In this document: in pieces, positions 22,089 through 32,991 of the stretch | How positions within the stretch are numbered: the stretch's first letter is position 1 | Layout of the letters: each line of letters starts with the position of its first letter | Assembly: GCF_001638985.1 (NCBI RefSeq) | Contig: NW_017265138.1 | Coordinates: 434,001 to 498,000, forward strand | Origin: Phycomyces blakesleeanus NRRL 1555(-) | Lineage: Eukaryota > Mucoromycota > Mucoromycetes > Mucorales > Phycomycetaceae | DNA length: 64,000 nt | Direction: 5' to 3' | Notes under the pieces: model-generated | Told to the model about the DNA's origin: nothing | What the model saw: only the letters and a program-made list of their open reading frames with translations | Databases searched by the model: none | Translations under genes and position numbers: made by a program

Positions 22089-25000
22089 ATGTCAGATTCA
22101 CAGCAGAGTATTCCTAAAAGAAAAGAATCTAACAGCGACAATGATCGAAGTGATGATTGGGAAAAGTCTCCAACAGTATATAGTGTGAAGAGACAACGCA
22201 TGCGACAAGGTTAGATTGATGATCAAAAATTATAATGCACAATCCTTGAAAAAATAAAAACAAAAACAAAAAAGGATCCATCCATCCATTTCATCGCTTA
22301 ATCATGTCTTTTGTTTTCTTTTCTGTGTTATTAAGGCAAAAACGTTGAGATTTCTCCAAGAACAGATCTTGTCAGTTTCGCCAAGCAAAACAACACATTA
22401 ACAAGAGAGTCTAAAGATATTGTTCAGATAACACCAACCGAAAGGTACATTGACCTCATTGTCTTTGTTTTTTAAATTAATTTAAATGAAATAAATAGAT
22501 AAATAAAATGAAATGAAATAAAGCTGCAAATAAACACTTACCGAAATATCTTATGAATTTGTGCTTGTCAGAGAGCCGTGGAGTGTTAAAAGATCCCGTG
22601 GAAGTCTTCAAGTGAAAGTTCACCAAATACAGCAAAACTATCTACAAAAAATAAACCAAGAATCCAATTGCTTTCCAGAACCAGTCAATGACAATTACTC
22701 CAACCAGGATCTATTTATCACAAATGACCAAACCAAAGGAGAGCAATTTATATCAAAAAAATGGAAGCAGGCATCTCAGTTAGACAACCAAAGCGATGAC
22801 AGTATGTTTGGACCGGACTTTAAACTAGAAGATCTTGAAGCATTGGATCTTTTCGAAAAAGAACTCGGTATTGCCCCACAACAAAACCCAGCACAAAATC
22901 AAGAAAACAAGGATGTCGACAATGGAAGCAACGGCAACAATAAAAACCAAAACCTTAATTATGATAATGATAACGATAATGACAATGATAATGACGATTA
23001 TATGTTTGGCGATGATTTTCCATTAGAGGACGTCGAAAACCTACTTTTCGATCTAGAAGAAGGTGTTCACAAAGAACCTACTTCTGCTGCTACTGGTACT
23101 GGTGGTAGTGGCGTAGCTTTTTCTGTTCCTTTTGAGAAAATTGAACCTATATTCAAAGTACCTGAACCATCAGGTCTATCAAGCGATCGATTATCCATAA
23201 TTAACAATAGTCAATCCATCCAAGTTAGCAACAGTCAACCTTCCCAGGAGAGCAAAAATCTGTCCGTACAAGGCGATAGCAACCAAAAGGTTTTTTTTTT
23301 AAATTGTTATTTAGCTCATAACAGTTTTTTAAGCAAAAACACTAAATATTATGCCTCTAGAAAACTAAAGTCAAGTTAATTAATACAATTAAAAGGCGAT
23401 ACAGACGCTGTGTTATTCTGAACATAATTTCACAGGAGTTTAATACACCTGAAGTGAATGGATTACCAGAAAAGGTATTCCTAATAATATATCCTTACCC
23501 AAATACTCGTATACAAATTCCGACTTTATCTAATAATAATAATAAAAATAATAAAAAGGTTTTGGTTTTAATGGATAATGACGAGAATGTACCTGTACAC
23601 GTTCATGTACGTGAAGATTGGCTGATGACACCGCTGTGTATTGGTAAGCAAAATTTTTTATTTAGTTTTAAATACATATATACAATCCAATAATTATAAT
23701 AATAATCATAATAATATATTTTCCTCCAAACCTTCTTCATTCTGTGATCTGATGTATACGAACACTTTTTTAGGAGACATTATTCATATACCACTACCTG
23801 GACAAGAAAGGCCTTTAAGAATGATCGTAGACAACGAAAATAATTTTATTATAACTTGCCCAGACAAACTTTTGTCGATTACAGCAGTAGCGGGTAGCTA
23901 CTTATGCCTTCGAAAATCAGTCCTACAACAAAAGACCAGTGGTCCGAGCGAATACTCGCAACCACTTGTTCATGGTGACATAATGCATCAAGTATTTCAA
24001 TATGCCTTAAAAACGTCAGATTTCTCAGAGTCGACCCTTCGCACCGAATTATTGCGTGTGATAAGATCATCATTAATCCCTCTTTTGGCTATTGGTCAAG
24101 ACGAAGAAGAAGCATTTGTGATTATGAAGGATTACATAGACACAATCCGAGCGTTTGGTGATATTTATATTGGTTTATACCCAAAAAGAAATGCAACGTT
24201 AGCCGATAACACCAACACCTCAAGGACAAAGTCAAAGCTAGATATTGATACATTGAGCATTAGCCGAATTCTCGACATTGAAGAGAACCTTTGGAGTCCA
24301 ACATATGGCATCAAAGGAATGCTTGACGCAACTATTGAGATCAAGACAAGCCCAAACAAGAAAACCTTAATCGTTCCATTCGAGCTCAAGACAGGAAAAC
24401 CAACTAAAAGTATTGCACATTGTGCTCAGACCATTCTTTACACACTATTAATGAGTGACAGATATGGTATAGTAACGTTTAAGAGTATTATTGTTATACT
24501 TATTTTCAGAAAAAAAAAGAGAAAATGAAGAAAATGAGAAAAAACTTAAATATCCAAAGCAAAGGAAAAGATACTCATTATTAAATATATATACATATGC
24601 TTTAGATACCTCTATCGATGTAGGAGCCCTGTTATATTCTCGCTCAAACAGTTTTTTTATACTTCCAGCTTCTAGAAATGAGATGAAGTCCCTCATAATG
24701 GCACGCAACAACCTTGCACTAGCTCTCAGTAACCAAGAAACCTTACCGCCAATGATAAAGAGTCTCCACACCTGCCAAATGTGTAATATGAGTAATACTT
24801 GTCTAGCATTTCACAAGGCAGTCGAAGGCGGCGATAGTGCCTCAAGTGGTTTGAGCAAGTGGTTTGATCTCAAGACAGAGCAAATACGCCCAGAGGATGC
24901 TGCCTTTTTTCGTCACTGGCAAAGCTTGATTGATTTAGAAGAAGAAAATGTAGACAACTTACGAAAAGATATATGGACTCAGCCAGGTGAGCTCAGAGAA

Positions 25001-27845
25001 TTAGAAGGAAAGTAAGTACCAAATATTTATAAAATCACACTGTATAGTTCATTGATTCAATTTCTCGTAAAATAATATTAATAGATGCTTGAACAATATG
25101 AAGATGTCAAAACCCCTCCAAAATGATGATGAAAACTTCACTCGATCATTTTACAGAGATCCCGCCTTTGAAAGTAAAAATAATGTTAAGCCACTATCTC
25201 ATTCACAAATTGGCAAAGGAGATCCCGTAATTATATCTAGTACCAGTGGGCACGTCAATCTTGGAATGGGAAGCGTCTTGTTCATAAGTGCAAATTTAAT
25301 CCGTATTCAATTGACTCGCCCGATGCGTAGGGTTCCTAAGAAAGGAGAAGGATTTGATGATGACTTCAACCAGGTGTATGAGAGGCCTAAAAGCGAAGAT
25401 GGCGCAACTTATAATACGTATCGTATTGACATAGACAATGTATCGATTGGCATGGGGACTTTGCGTCACAACATTGTGGCTCTTGTTTCCAAAGATGAAG
25501 ACGGTGGCGATGAAAAGCGAAAGCGGCTAATTGTCGACTTAGAAACACCTAACTTTGTTAACAATGACCTGGAACACATTTCCAATACCACAGAACTCAA
25601 TACGGATCAACAAGCTGCAGTTATGAAGGTTCTATCTGGTAAAGAATTAAGCGATGGAATATACTCCCTACACTTTTTCTCTATTCTCTCTCTTCTTCTT
25701 TTGTGGACACACACACACACATATATATATATACGTGTGTGTAGAAAATGAAGAGTAACAGCAGTAACTGATACATATACTCTTAACTATAGCAAAGGAC
25801 TATGCCTTAATATTAGGTATGCCTGGCACTGGAAAGACAACAACTATGGCACATATTATCAAGGAATTGATTATGCAAAACAAGTCTGTACTTGTTGCAG
25901 CTTATACTCACACTGCACTTGACAATGTATTGTTGAAAGTGCGTGAAAGTGGTATTGATGTACTAAGAATTGGAAATCCTTTAAAGGTAAAAAAGAAGAA
26001 GTATAAAAAATGGCTATTACCAAAAAATTTTGAAATCTGATCAAAAGACTTTATATGAATTACAATCGTAAAATTTCATCATAATAATACTAGATAATGC
26101 CTGAATTAAGAAGTTGCGTCGCGGAGAATAACCCGGCACTAGACTCTATTCAAGCCATAAAAGACTTTTATAAATCAAAAAAAGTAGTCGGAACAACATG
26201 TCTAGGCATAAAAGAGTAAGTAGCTGTTCAATATTTATAGTTAGAAAAAGCAAAGCAAAACAAAACAAAGAGAAAATATACCAGTAACAAGTCTAATTCT
26301 TTTCTTTAAAAGTGTATTCTTTCATAATCGCAAATTTGATTATTGTATTATCGACGAGGCATCACAAATCACACTTCCCGTTTGTATTGGGCCTCTACGA
26401 TTTGCAGAAACTTTTGTATTAGTCGGTGACCGATACCAACTGGCTCCTGTGGTATATATAAAGATTGTCTATTAATGCATATTTTATTTTATTCACACAC
26501 ATACACTTGGACACACAATACACATGCTTAATTTATTTTATATACGTATATTTCTATATTAGATTCGTAACGAACATGCCAAGAGCGGCGGCCTAGAAAA
26601 GTCTTTATTTGATCTGTTGGCTGAAGCTCATCCCCAATCTGTTGTGTACCTCAAATATCAATACCGGATGAACAAAGATATAATGAAATTGTGTAACACG
26701 CTTATTTACGATAACAAGCTTAAATGCGGAAACAATCAAGTGGCTATGAGTTCATTGGAGATACCACAATTGAACAAGAATCTAGAAGAAATACACAAAA
26801 GTCAATCAGAGAAAGCCAGTATTCACATGTTGTGTAGTGGGGTATCTTGCTGGTTAAAGGATATACTCGATCCAAGGTAAACTTTTTTTCTCAGAAAAAA
26901 AAAGGATGACAGAAGAATGTACTTTATTTTAATCCGTTCTTAATAATCCGTTCTTAATAATCCGTTCTTATTGATTCTGGCATTATCAGCCGCAAGATTG
27001 TATTTGTAGATACAGATGCACTTGAAGGAGTTGAAGAAAGACCCCAAAAAGACCAGATGCAAAATCCCACAGAGCTCAAGATAATACAACAAGTAAGCAA
27101 AACTGAGCTTACAAGGCTGTCGTTGAATACACATAATTCTTATTTGTCATGTACATACTACTTAGATCATATATACGATGCTTATGTGCGGTATAAAACC
27201 AGATCAATTGGGTATAATATCTGTCTATCGGTCTCAAGTAAGAGCAGCTGCCCAATACTTTGGAGATATAGAAAGTTTGGAAACATCTACTATTGATAAG
27301 TACCAAGGTCGCGACAAAGATTGTATTATTATTTCATTGGTTCGCAAAAACCCACGGAAACAAGTAAATATCTATATATATTGACACACAGCACATAGTG
27401 CACAATTCTTATTCTTATTTTTATTCTTATTATTAATGTTAATTCGTATTTCTTTTTCTTTTTCATACAGGTAGGAGATCTATTAAGAGATTGGAAGAGA
27501 GTCAATGTTGCAGTAACACGAGCCAAAAAGAAATTGATCCTTGTTGGATCTGTATCTACCCTTGAATCATCTATTCTATTCAAACACCTTTTGATGATGC
27601 TGCGTACAAATAACTGGGTATATATTTCGTACAGTACAATGCTAATGGCACTGATAATGATAAAATATTATGTTATATATATACAGATTTATAAATTTCC
27701 TCCAGGTGGTGAGGTTAATCATATAGTCGACTCAACTCCACAAAGTCCCAAAGCCGAGAAGACTAAAGGGCCCAAGACATTCACTTCGTCAATGTTTTTA
27801 AAAAACAAGAACATATTGACTGATATATTTAACGAACTATCCTAA
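22089..27845 (+). CDS. DNA2: DNA replication nuclease-helicase DNA2
   Basis: Exons: 22089-22209, 22336-22444, 22572-23289, 23436-23474, 23559-23643, 23774-24466, 24606-25011, 25085-25638, 25793-25986, 26094-26215, 26313-26451, 26563-26876, 26990-27092, 27166-27363, 27471-27617, 27687-27845; 1366 residues. The disordered acidic N-terminus has a twice-repeated 'MFGxDFxLEDxE' motif (about residues 155 and 221). The RecB-type nuclease domain has His of 'GDIMHQVFQ' (about 427), Asp of 'YGIKGMLD' (about 535-542), and Glu/Lys of 'FELKTGK' (about 560). Fe-S ligands are Cys of 'YLCLRK', '[10 protein letters not shown]' (about 644) and 'GKC' (about 725). Superfamily 1 helicase: Walker A '[10 protein letters not shown]' (about 917), 'DEASQ' (about 1028), 'GDRYQLAP', 'YQYRMNKDI', 'YQGRDKDC', 'VAVTRAKKK'. 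From family knowledge: flap cleavage in Okazaki maturation and long-range resection with Sgs1/BLM and RPA. Intron 4 (23475-23558) is 84 nt and in frame, so a retained form is possible. Confidence 0.95.
26931..26971 (+). repeat. Triplicated 14-mer in a DNA2 intron
   Basis: Three near-perfect tandem copies of TAATAATCCGTTCT inside the intron between exons 12 and 13. No function inferred. Confidence 0.8.
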
Positions 27846-28900
27846 ATATGCAGCTGTTAAAAAAAACGAAGAAAAGTGACCTCTCTCTCCTCTTTTCAAT
27901 TTCCCTTTCATTCCCTATTTATTCTTTTACCTTTTTTTTATTTTGGGTCATCTATTATACAAATGTTTATTTTTTCAAGATACAATATATGTTCTCATTC
28001 TGGGTGACTCTTAAAATAGAGTACTTTCCATCTTGTGTGTATATGTGTGCTAGTCCTTCTTCTTCTATTATTTACTACAGAGAGGATAATCTACCAATTC
28101 TTTTCTTTCTTATAATTCTACACAAATACTTTGAGTATTACAAGTGGTTCTTCTGTATCTAATTAACAAGAATATTTATTTGTATCGTGACCCTAGATAC
28201 AAACTAGAACTTAAAACCTCAACTATATATTATTGATCCTAATGCCTTTTGAAAAAATCATGTAGCATTGATACTTTCAACTATTGGTATAACCTCACCT
28301 CAATAAAACTCGACCCGGAATTAAAGATTCCGCCACTTCTTGCTAATTCAGATAATAAGTATATACATACTTTTTGCTTTCTTTTCTGCTGTCTTTATTT
28401 AGTATTTAATACTGTTTTGAAATATACGGGGGATATTTACTAGTCCATATTGATTCCATTTTGTGTCTGCTTGTACAAGCAAAAGACAAAATAGCTTTCT
28501 CTGGTGTCCTCGAACAAAAAGTGCACAGACCAGTTTAGAGTAACCTATGAATCGCTGCCATGGAAACTTGTACTCCAGCTTTAGAGTTATTGCTACACCG
28601 ATCAAGACCAAACCTTTCATTACTTCCTTACTTCATTGCTTTGCCTTACTTCACTTTGCGAATTCGCTTTTATAAGTAACTTTATTAAATATTATTAGCC
28701 TCCCTATCTGTCGTAAAACAGTTACACAAACCCAGTAAAAAGAATATACAGCTATATCACGTTTGCTCTGACGTGAGCGTCAGGCCTGACAAAAAGCGCA
28801 GTCCTAAACTTTAATCGCAGATGAAAAAATTTTCTGTTACATATAGACCTCCTCCAACGCGCATCGTTTGTTTTCTCCTTGAGCAACAACAGTCCCGGTT
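27846..28900. other. Spacer 3' of DNA2
   Basis: Pyrimidine-rich 3' flank, then AT-rich DNA. Two short stretches look weakly coding: 28250-28359 on plus ('FNYWYNLTSIKLDPELKIPPLL') and 28441-28530 ('DSILCLLVQAKDKIAF'), but they lack starts, splice context or recognisable domains. A perfect small hairpin, CTGACG-TGAG-CGTCAG, lies at about 28769-28784. Confidence 0.4.
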
Positions 28901-29409
28901 TCATAGTGAGGCGTCTCTTGCGACCGTTGCAGGGAGATTATTCCATGCTACAAGCATCGGAAAGTGAAAGTTGTTACTCGCCAGCTCAGTTAATTCTGAG
29001 AAGTCGTGGGGCATGGTCTCTTTTCTTTTGGAAAGACTACTGTGTACATCGCATCGCCAATGTGGAATCATGATGCTGGGGGGAGGGAGGTCTAACCTGT
29101 GGTGAGATGTGCTGGCTCTTCACTGCTAACCTGACTGAACTCTTTAACGGCTGACGGTGAAGCTACTGGTAATCGAATGAGCTGGACCTTATCACCTAGT
29201 GGTAAGTTCTCTGGCGAGTTCGCACCCACATTACTCGGTGACGAGATGTGGGGCTGGATGAACGGGTGCTTTCCGTTGGTTTGCCACCATTCCAGCACCT
29301 CCTTCGCTACCAAGTCAGGTTTACGTCCTGAAGGAGATTGAGCCGCGTAATGCGGGGACAAAGAACTTGGTGTCATGCTTTTTATTCCTTTACTCATGTA
29401 AAAGAGCAT
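28901..29409 (-). pseudogene. Unidentified minus-strand coding-like region in two frames
   Basis: Two adjoining open stretches with more balanced base composition than their surroundings. 29409-29092 (105 codons, 'VAKEVLEWWQTNGKHPFIQPH', 'DKVQLIRLP') is followed in another frame by about 29085-28901, ending 'FHFPMLVAWNNLPATVARDASL' and a stop. The last piece resembles the 'WNxLP' tail common at the end of LINE ORF2 proteins, so a decayed retroelement is possible. An intron of about 20 nt would be needed to join them, which is too short. Function unknown. Confidence 0.35.
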
Positions 29410-30295
29410 TAAGTGAAATTAAATCAAATAGAATAGTTTCTTTATGTATATATATGTATATCTTTAAATAAATAAATATAGTCTTTTTTTAACTAGTATC
29501 GTCTCCAATAAAGAAAACACGCTTTAAAACTTTTTTTTTTTTTACTTGATTGAAGATGTCAATGTTATAATTAAGAGAGCTCATTTATAAGAAAAAATCA
29601 GTCTAATCGAATAAATCTGAAAAGAAATAAAATGTTATTTGTACATTCTAGCGTGGTACTGATAACCGTGTTCAACTATAGATGCCGTTTTTGTCTATAA
29701 AGTATATAAATTGTAGAATAATGTTAGATGATTCCGATGCCATGAAATGTATGCTATTGAATTTGGCTAATGATGATAATCAGTGTAAAGAGGATGCAGT
29801 GGAATGAGAGAAAGAAAAGAGGGATGTAGAGAAAAGAGAGATGAAAGCATCTATGACAATAGAATAAAAGCCTTCTTTTGCTGTCTAGAAATGAGTATTT
29901 TGAGATAAAGCGTCTGCTCATAAATAAAATATGAATACATATATATGGTGGAAAAAGAGAAAAGGGAAAAAAAAGAAGTAAAGAAGAAAAAAATATGTGT
30001 GTATATTTGAAAGAAAGAGAGAAAAGATGTAATGGGTTGAACACAAAAAGTACTATACCCGCTGTATTTATACATAGTGTATATAAGCGGTCAATTTGAA
30101 TGTATCCATGAAACCATTGTTATTTTATAAAGATATGCTTTGCTTGGGATATCATTAGATATCTAGTACTCACTTACTGGTGTACACGCACACACACTAT
30201 ACAAGAACAGTCTAGAGCAAATACATGATACTCTTACTCTCACCCAATGTATTTTTTTAAGATGAAGAAGACAGCAAGATATATTGGACCATTAT
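29410..30295. other. Intergenic 3' of RMI1
   Basis: AT- and purine-rich; no supported gene. Minus-strand open stretches here arise from low-complexity TTT/CTT tracts. Confidence 0.5.
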
Positions 30296-31302
30296 TTAGC
30301 AAGGTGTATATTCAATGACATTTGGCATAGGTGTTCCGTCCTCTGCAGTTTCCATCATTGTAAGGTCCAGTTTCACAAAAGCTATTGTTTTAAGTAATTT
30401 TGAATGACATTTACCAATGGCCTACAAAAATAAAATATTATTCTCATTTATATATTATGCGTATAAAAAAACAGCAATGCGCTACTAATAATGCAAACCT
30501 TTTTCAGTTCACTCTTTGACTTGTCATGCTTGTCTAACGCATGTACTTCTGAGTAAGGTTTACCAGAAAGCTCAGAAATAAACTATTATATATATATATA
30601 TATGTTAGAAATATGCTACATATAATTATCTATAATTTATAAAATATTCCAATATATATATGTTACCTTGTCTCCAAACACAACAGCTACATCTTCGTTT
30701 GGGTTGTCAGTATCTGGATCTACAAGATGAACGACTAGATAATATCCTGAAGCCGGGTGGACTCTCAGTTTTCCCAACTTGCTGCCTTTGCACTAAAGAA
30801 TATATCAGTGAATACAATAATGCTTTTTATTTAATTTTACACAAAGGATAGATGAAGGAATATTCACGAAAGTTTGGATTTAAGCAAAAAAAACATATAG
30901 CAAATTCATAAAGACACAGAGGCACAGGCACATATTTATCTCTATTTTACATATATATATATAATCATAGTAATAGTAATAGTATCTACACATAATTTGT
31001 GCATGTAATTGGATTTACCTTTAAAAGAACTTGATCAGGATGAGTACAATTTATAGAGCTTTTTATGCGTAAAAGTAATCTGCGAAGGCTGGCACATGTG
31101 TTAATTGGTTCATCTTTTTGAGAGTCTTTTTCTTGTTTGATCTGAATTTCATCATCATCATCAAGAACAACCAGATTATCTTCCATCCACCTGGACATAT
31201 CATCGGGTATACTGTCATCCTCTGTTCGTTCCTGAGCCATTATTATCTGATCAGAGCTTTTACGACAGTTGCCTGAGAAATAAGGGGACACATACGGAGT
31301 AG

Positions 31303-31345
<43 letters not shown>

Positions 31346-32991
31346 AGTACTACCAGCGCTTGCACTACTTGCAGTAGTAATACCAGTTTTGCTCTTCTTA
31401 TTTCTTGAATCTTGATCTGACGATTGATGCTGAGAGCGCCTTTTGAGAGAGAGGGACTTTTGTGTGGATGTAGACGGCGTAGGCGCTTCTTCTTGGCTTA
31501 TGAATGGGGGTGAGTTTCTTCGAGAATCAAAAGGTGGTGATAATGCTAGGTCTTCCGGGTGGTTTGGAGAATATACATTATCAGCATCTGTGCGGGTGGT
31601 TTGACCTGTAGCTAATTGTGTTGATCCAGTACGGCGCAAACTAAGAGCTGTCTTGGGACGGTTGATTGTAGTCTGCGGGGAGTCGGTTTGACGGACATAA
31701 TCATTTGAAGAGTTAATTGGAGCTGGAGTTGTAGTTGTGGGAGGTATTACGTTATTCATATTTTCGTATTCAAGCAGAGCAAGTTCATCTTCATCAAAGT
31801 CGCCAAAGTCATCAATATCATTCTCTTCGTTTGGTGGATCAACAAGGTCAAACAGGAACGCATCATCGTCAAAGTCATCTTCAAATTCGTCATATTCTTC
31901 ATGGTTTTTTGAGACTCGAGGCGTTGTTATGGATCGTTGTGGAGGCTGTGCGGGTGATATGTTGGTATTTGGGGGATTCTGGTTTCCAAGGTTGCTAGAG
32001 TTTGTAATCTCGGGTTGTCTTTGTTGAATCGAATCATTCGATAGAACAGACTGGGCTCTTAATAGAGAGATATATAGAGAGATTAATACATATATAAATA
32101 TGGATTATTAATTTTAAGGAAATAAGGAACACTCTCCAATGTTAATACCACCATAAGCCTTACTCAAGTCTTTTCCTGAGACGACGTTCAAGTTCAAGTG
32201 TCATGTTACCGTTGTAAAGTGCTGGTACTTTGCCACCCAAGACCTTTGTGTTTTTTGGAGTCAGGAATAGTATTCCATTTGATACGTTACAGGTCTTAAC
32301 GCAAATCTAGAATTGAATAAAAAAAAACAATATATTTATATATACGTATATGTATATACACATATATACATTATGTATATTATATAGCTATACAAAAAGA
32401 AAAGCAATATATTCATGTGTGTTTGTGCATATCTCTTGACTTTCTTTTATTCATATTTATATAGATATGCAAATATAAAACTACCTTGCAACCAAAAGGT
32501 GTATTAAAATCTATAGTAGAAATTCTTTCTAACTCGATGCCTGTAATTTGATTTGTGCCGTCAGACAAAGTCCATCGGAGTGTTCCACGTGGAAAGCTTA
32601 TTGTAGTGTTGGCTTCAGGTTTTTTATATCGTCGAGCTCTGCCATCCTTTGACATGCATGAAAGCAATTCAGAGATTGAGTGACCGAGCTCAATGGAATC
32701 CATAATCTGCAGGACCACACCAGTTGACCGCATTTTAGCAGTAGGTGGAAAGCTATCGAAAGATTTCTTTCCGTAATCGGTTGGTGTGACAGATTTAGAT
32801 GTCCTTGATATGTTTTGATTCAAGAAATTTGCATGGGAAGCATTATAAATTGCTTGGGGATCGTTGGAATTACTGGATTGGTCTTTGGACCACCCAGTGT
32901 ACCATTCCGTAAAATATTCGGGTTTGAGTCGGATTCCTTCCCGATCTTCAAGCCATTGTAAGATCAAAGTTGTCATTGCCTCTGTGGTCAT
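30296..32991 (-). CDS. RMI1: RecQ-mediated genome instability protein RMI1
   Basis: Exons on minus, in order: 32991-32485, 32306-32164, 32057-31019, 30792-30667, 30582-30499, 30421-30296; 674 residues. N-terminal helical segment ('LILQWLEDREGIRLKPEYFTEW'-like) and first OB fold (residues about 60-220), with 'SIELGHSISELL', 'LRWTLSDGTNQITGIELE' and 'GILFLTPKNTKVLGGKV', match RMI1_N. The long middle is disordered: an acidic block ('DDFGDFDEDELALLEYEN'), Ser/Thr/Pro-rich sequence and a 13-Ala tract coded by a GCA/CAG repeat. The C-terminal exons ('KLGKLRVHPASGYYLVVHLVDP', 'VVFGDKF', 'GKCHSKLLKTIAFVKLDL') look like a second OB fold. Known role: cofactor of Top3 in the Sgs1/BLM dissolvasome. DNA2, its convergent neighbour, acts with the same helicase. 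Confidence 0.88.
31304..31342 (-). repeat. CAG/CTG trinucleotide repeat coding poly-Ala in RMI1
   Basis: Twelve to thirteen uninterrupted CAG triplets on the plus strand, read as poly-alanine (13 residues) in the disordered middle of RMI1. Pure repeats of this length are usually length-polymorphic. Confidence 0.9.
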
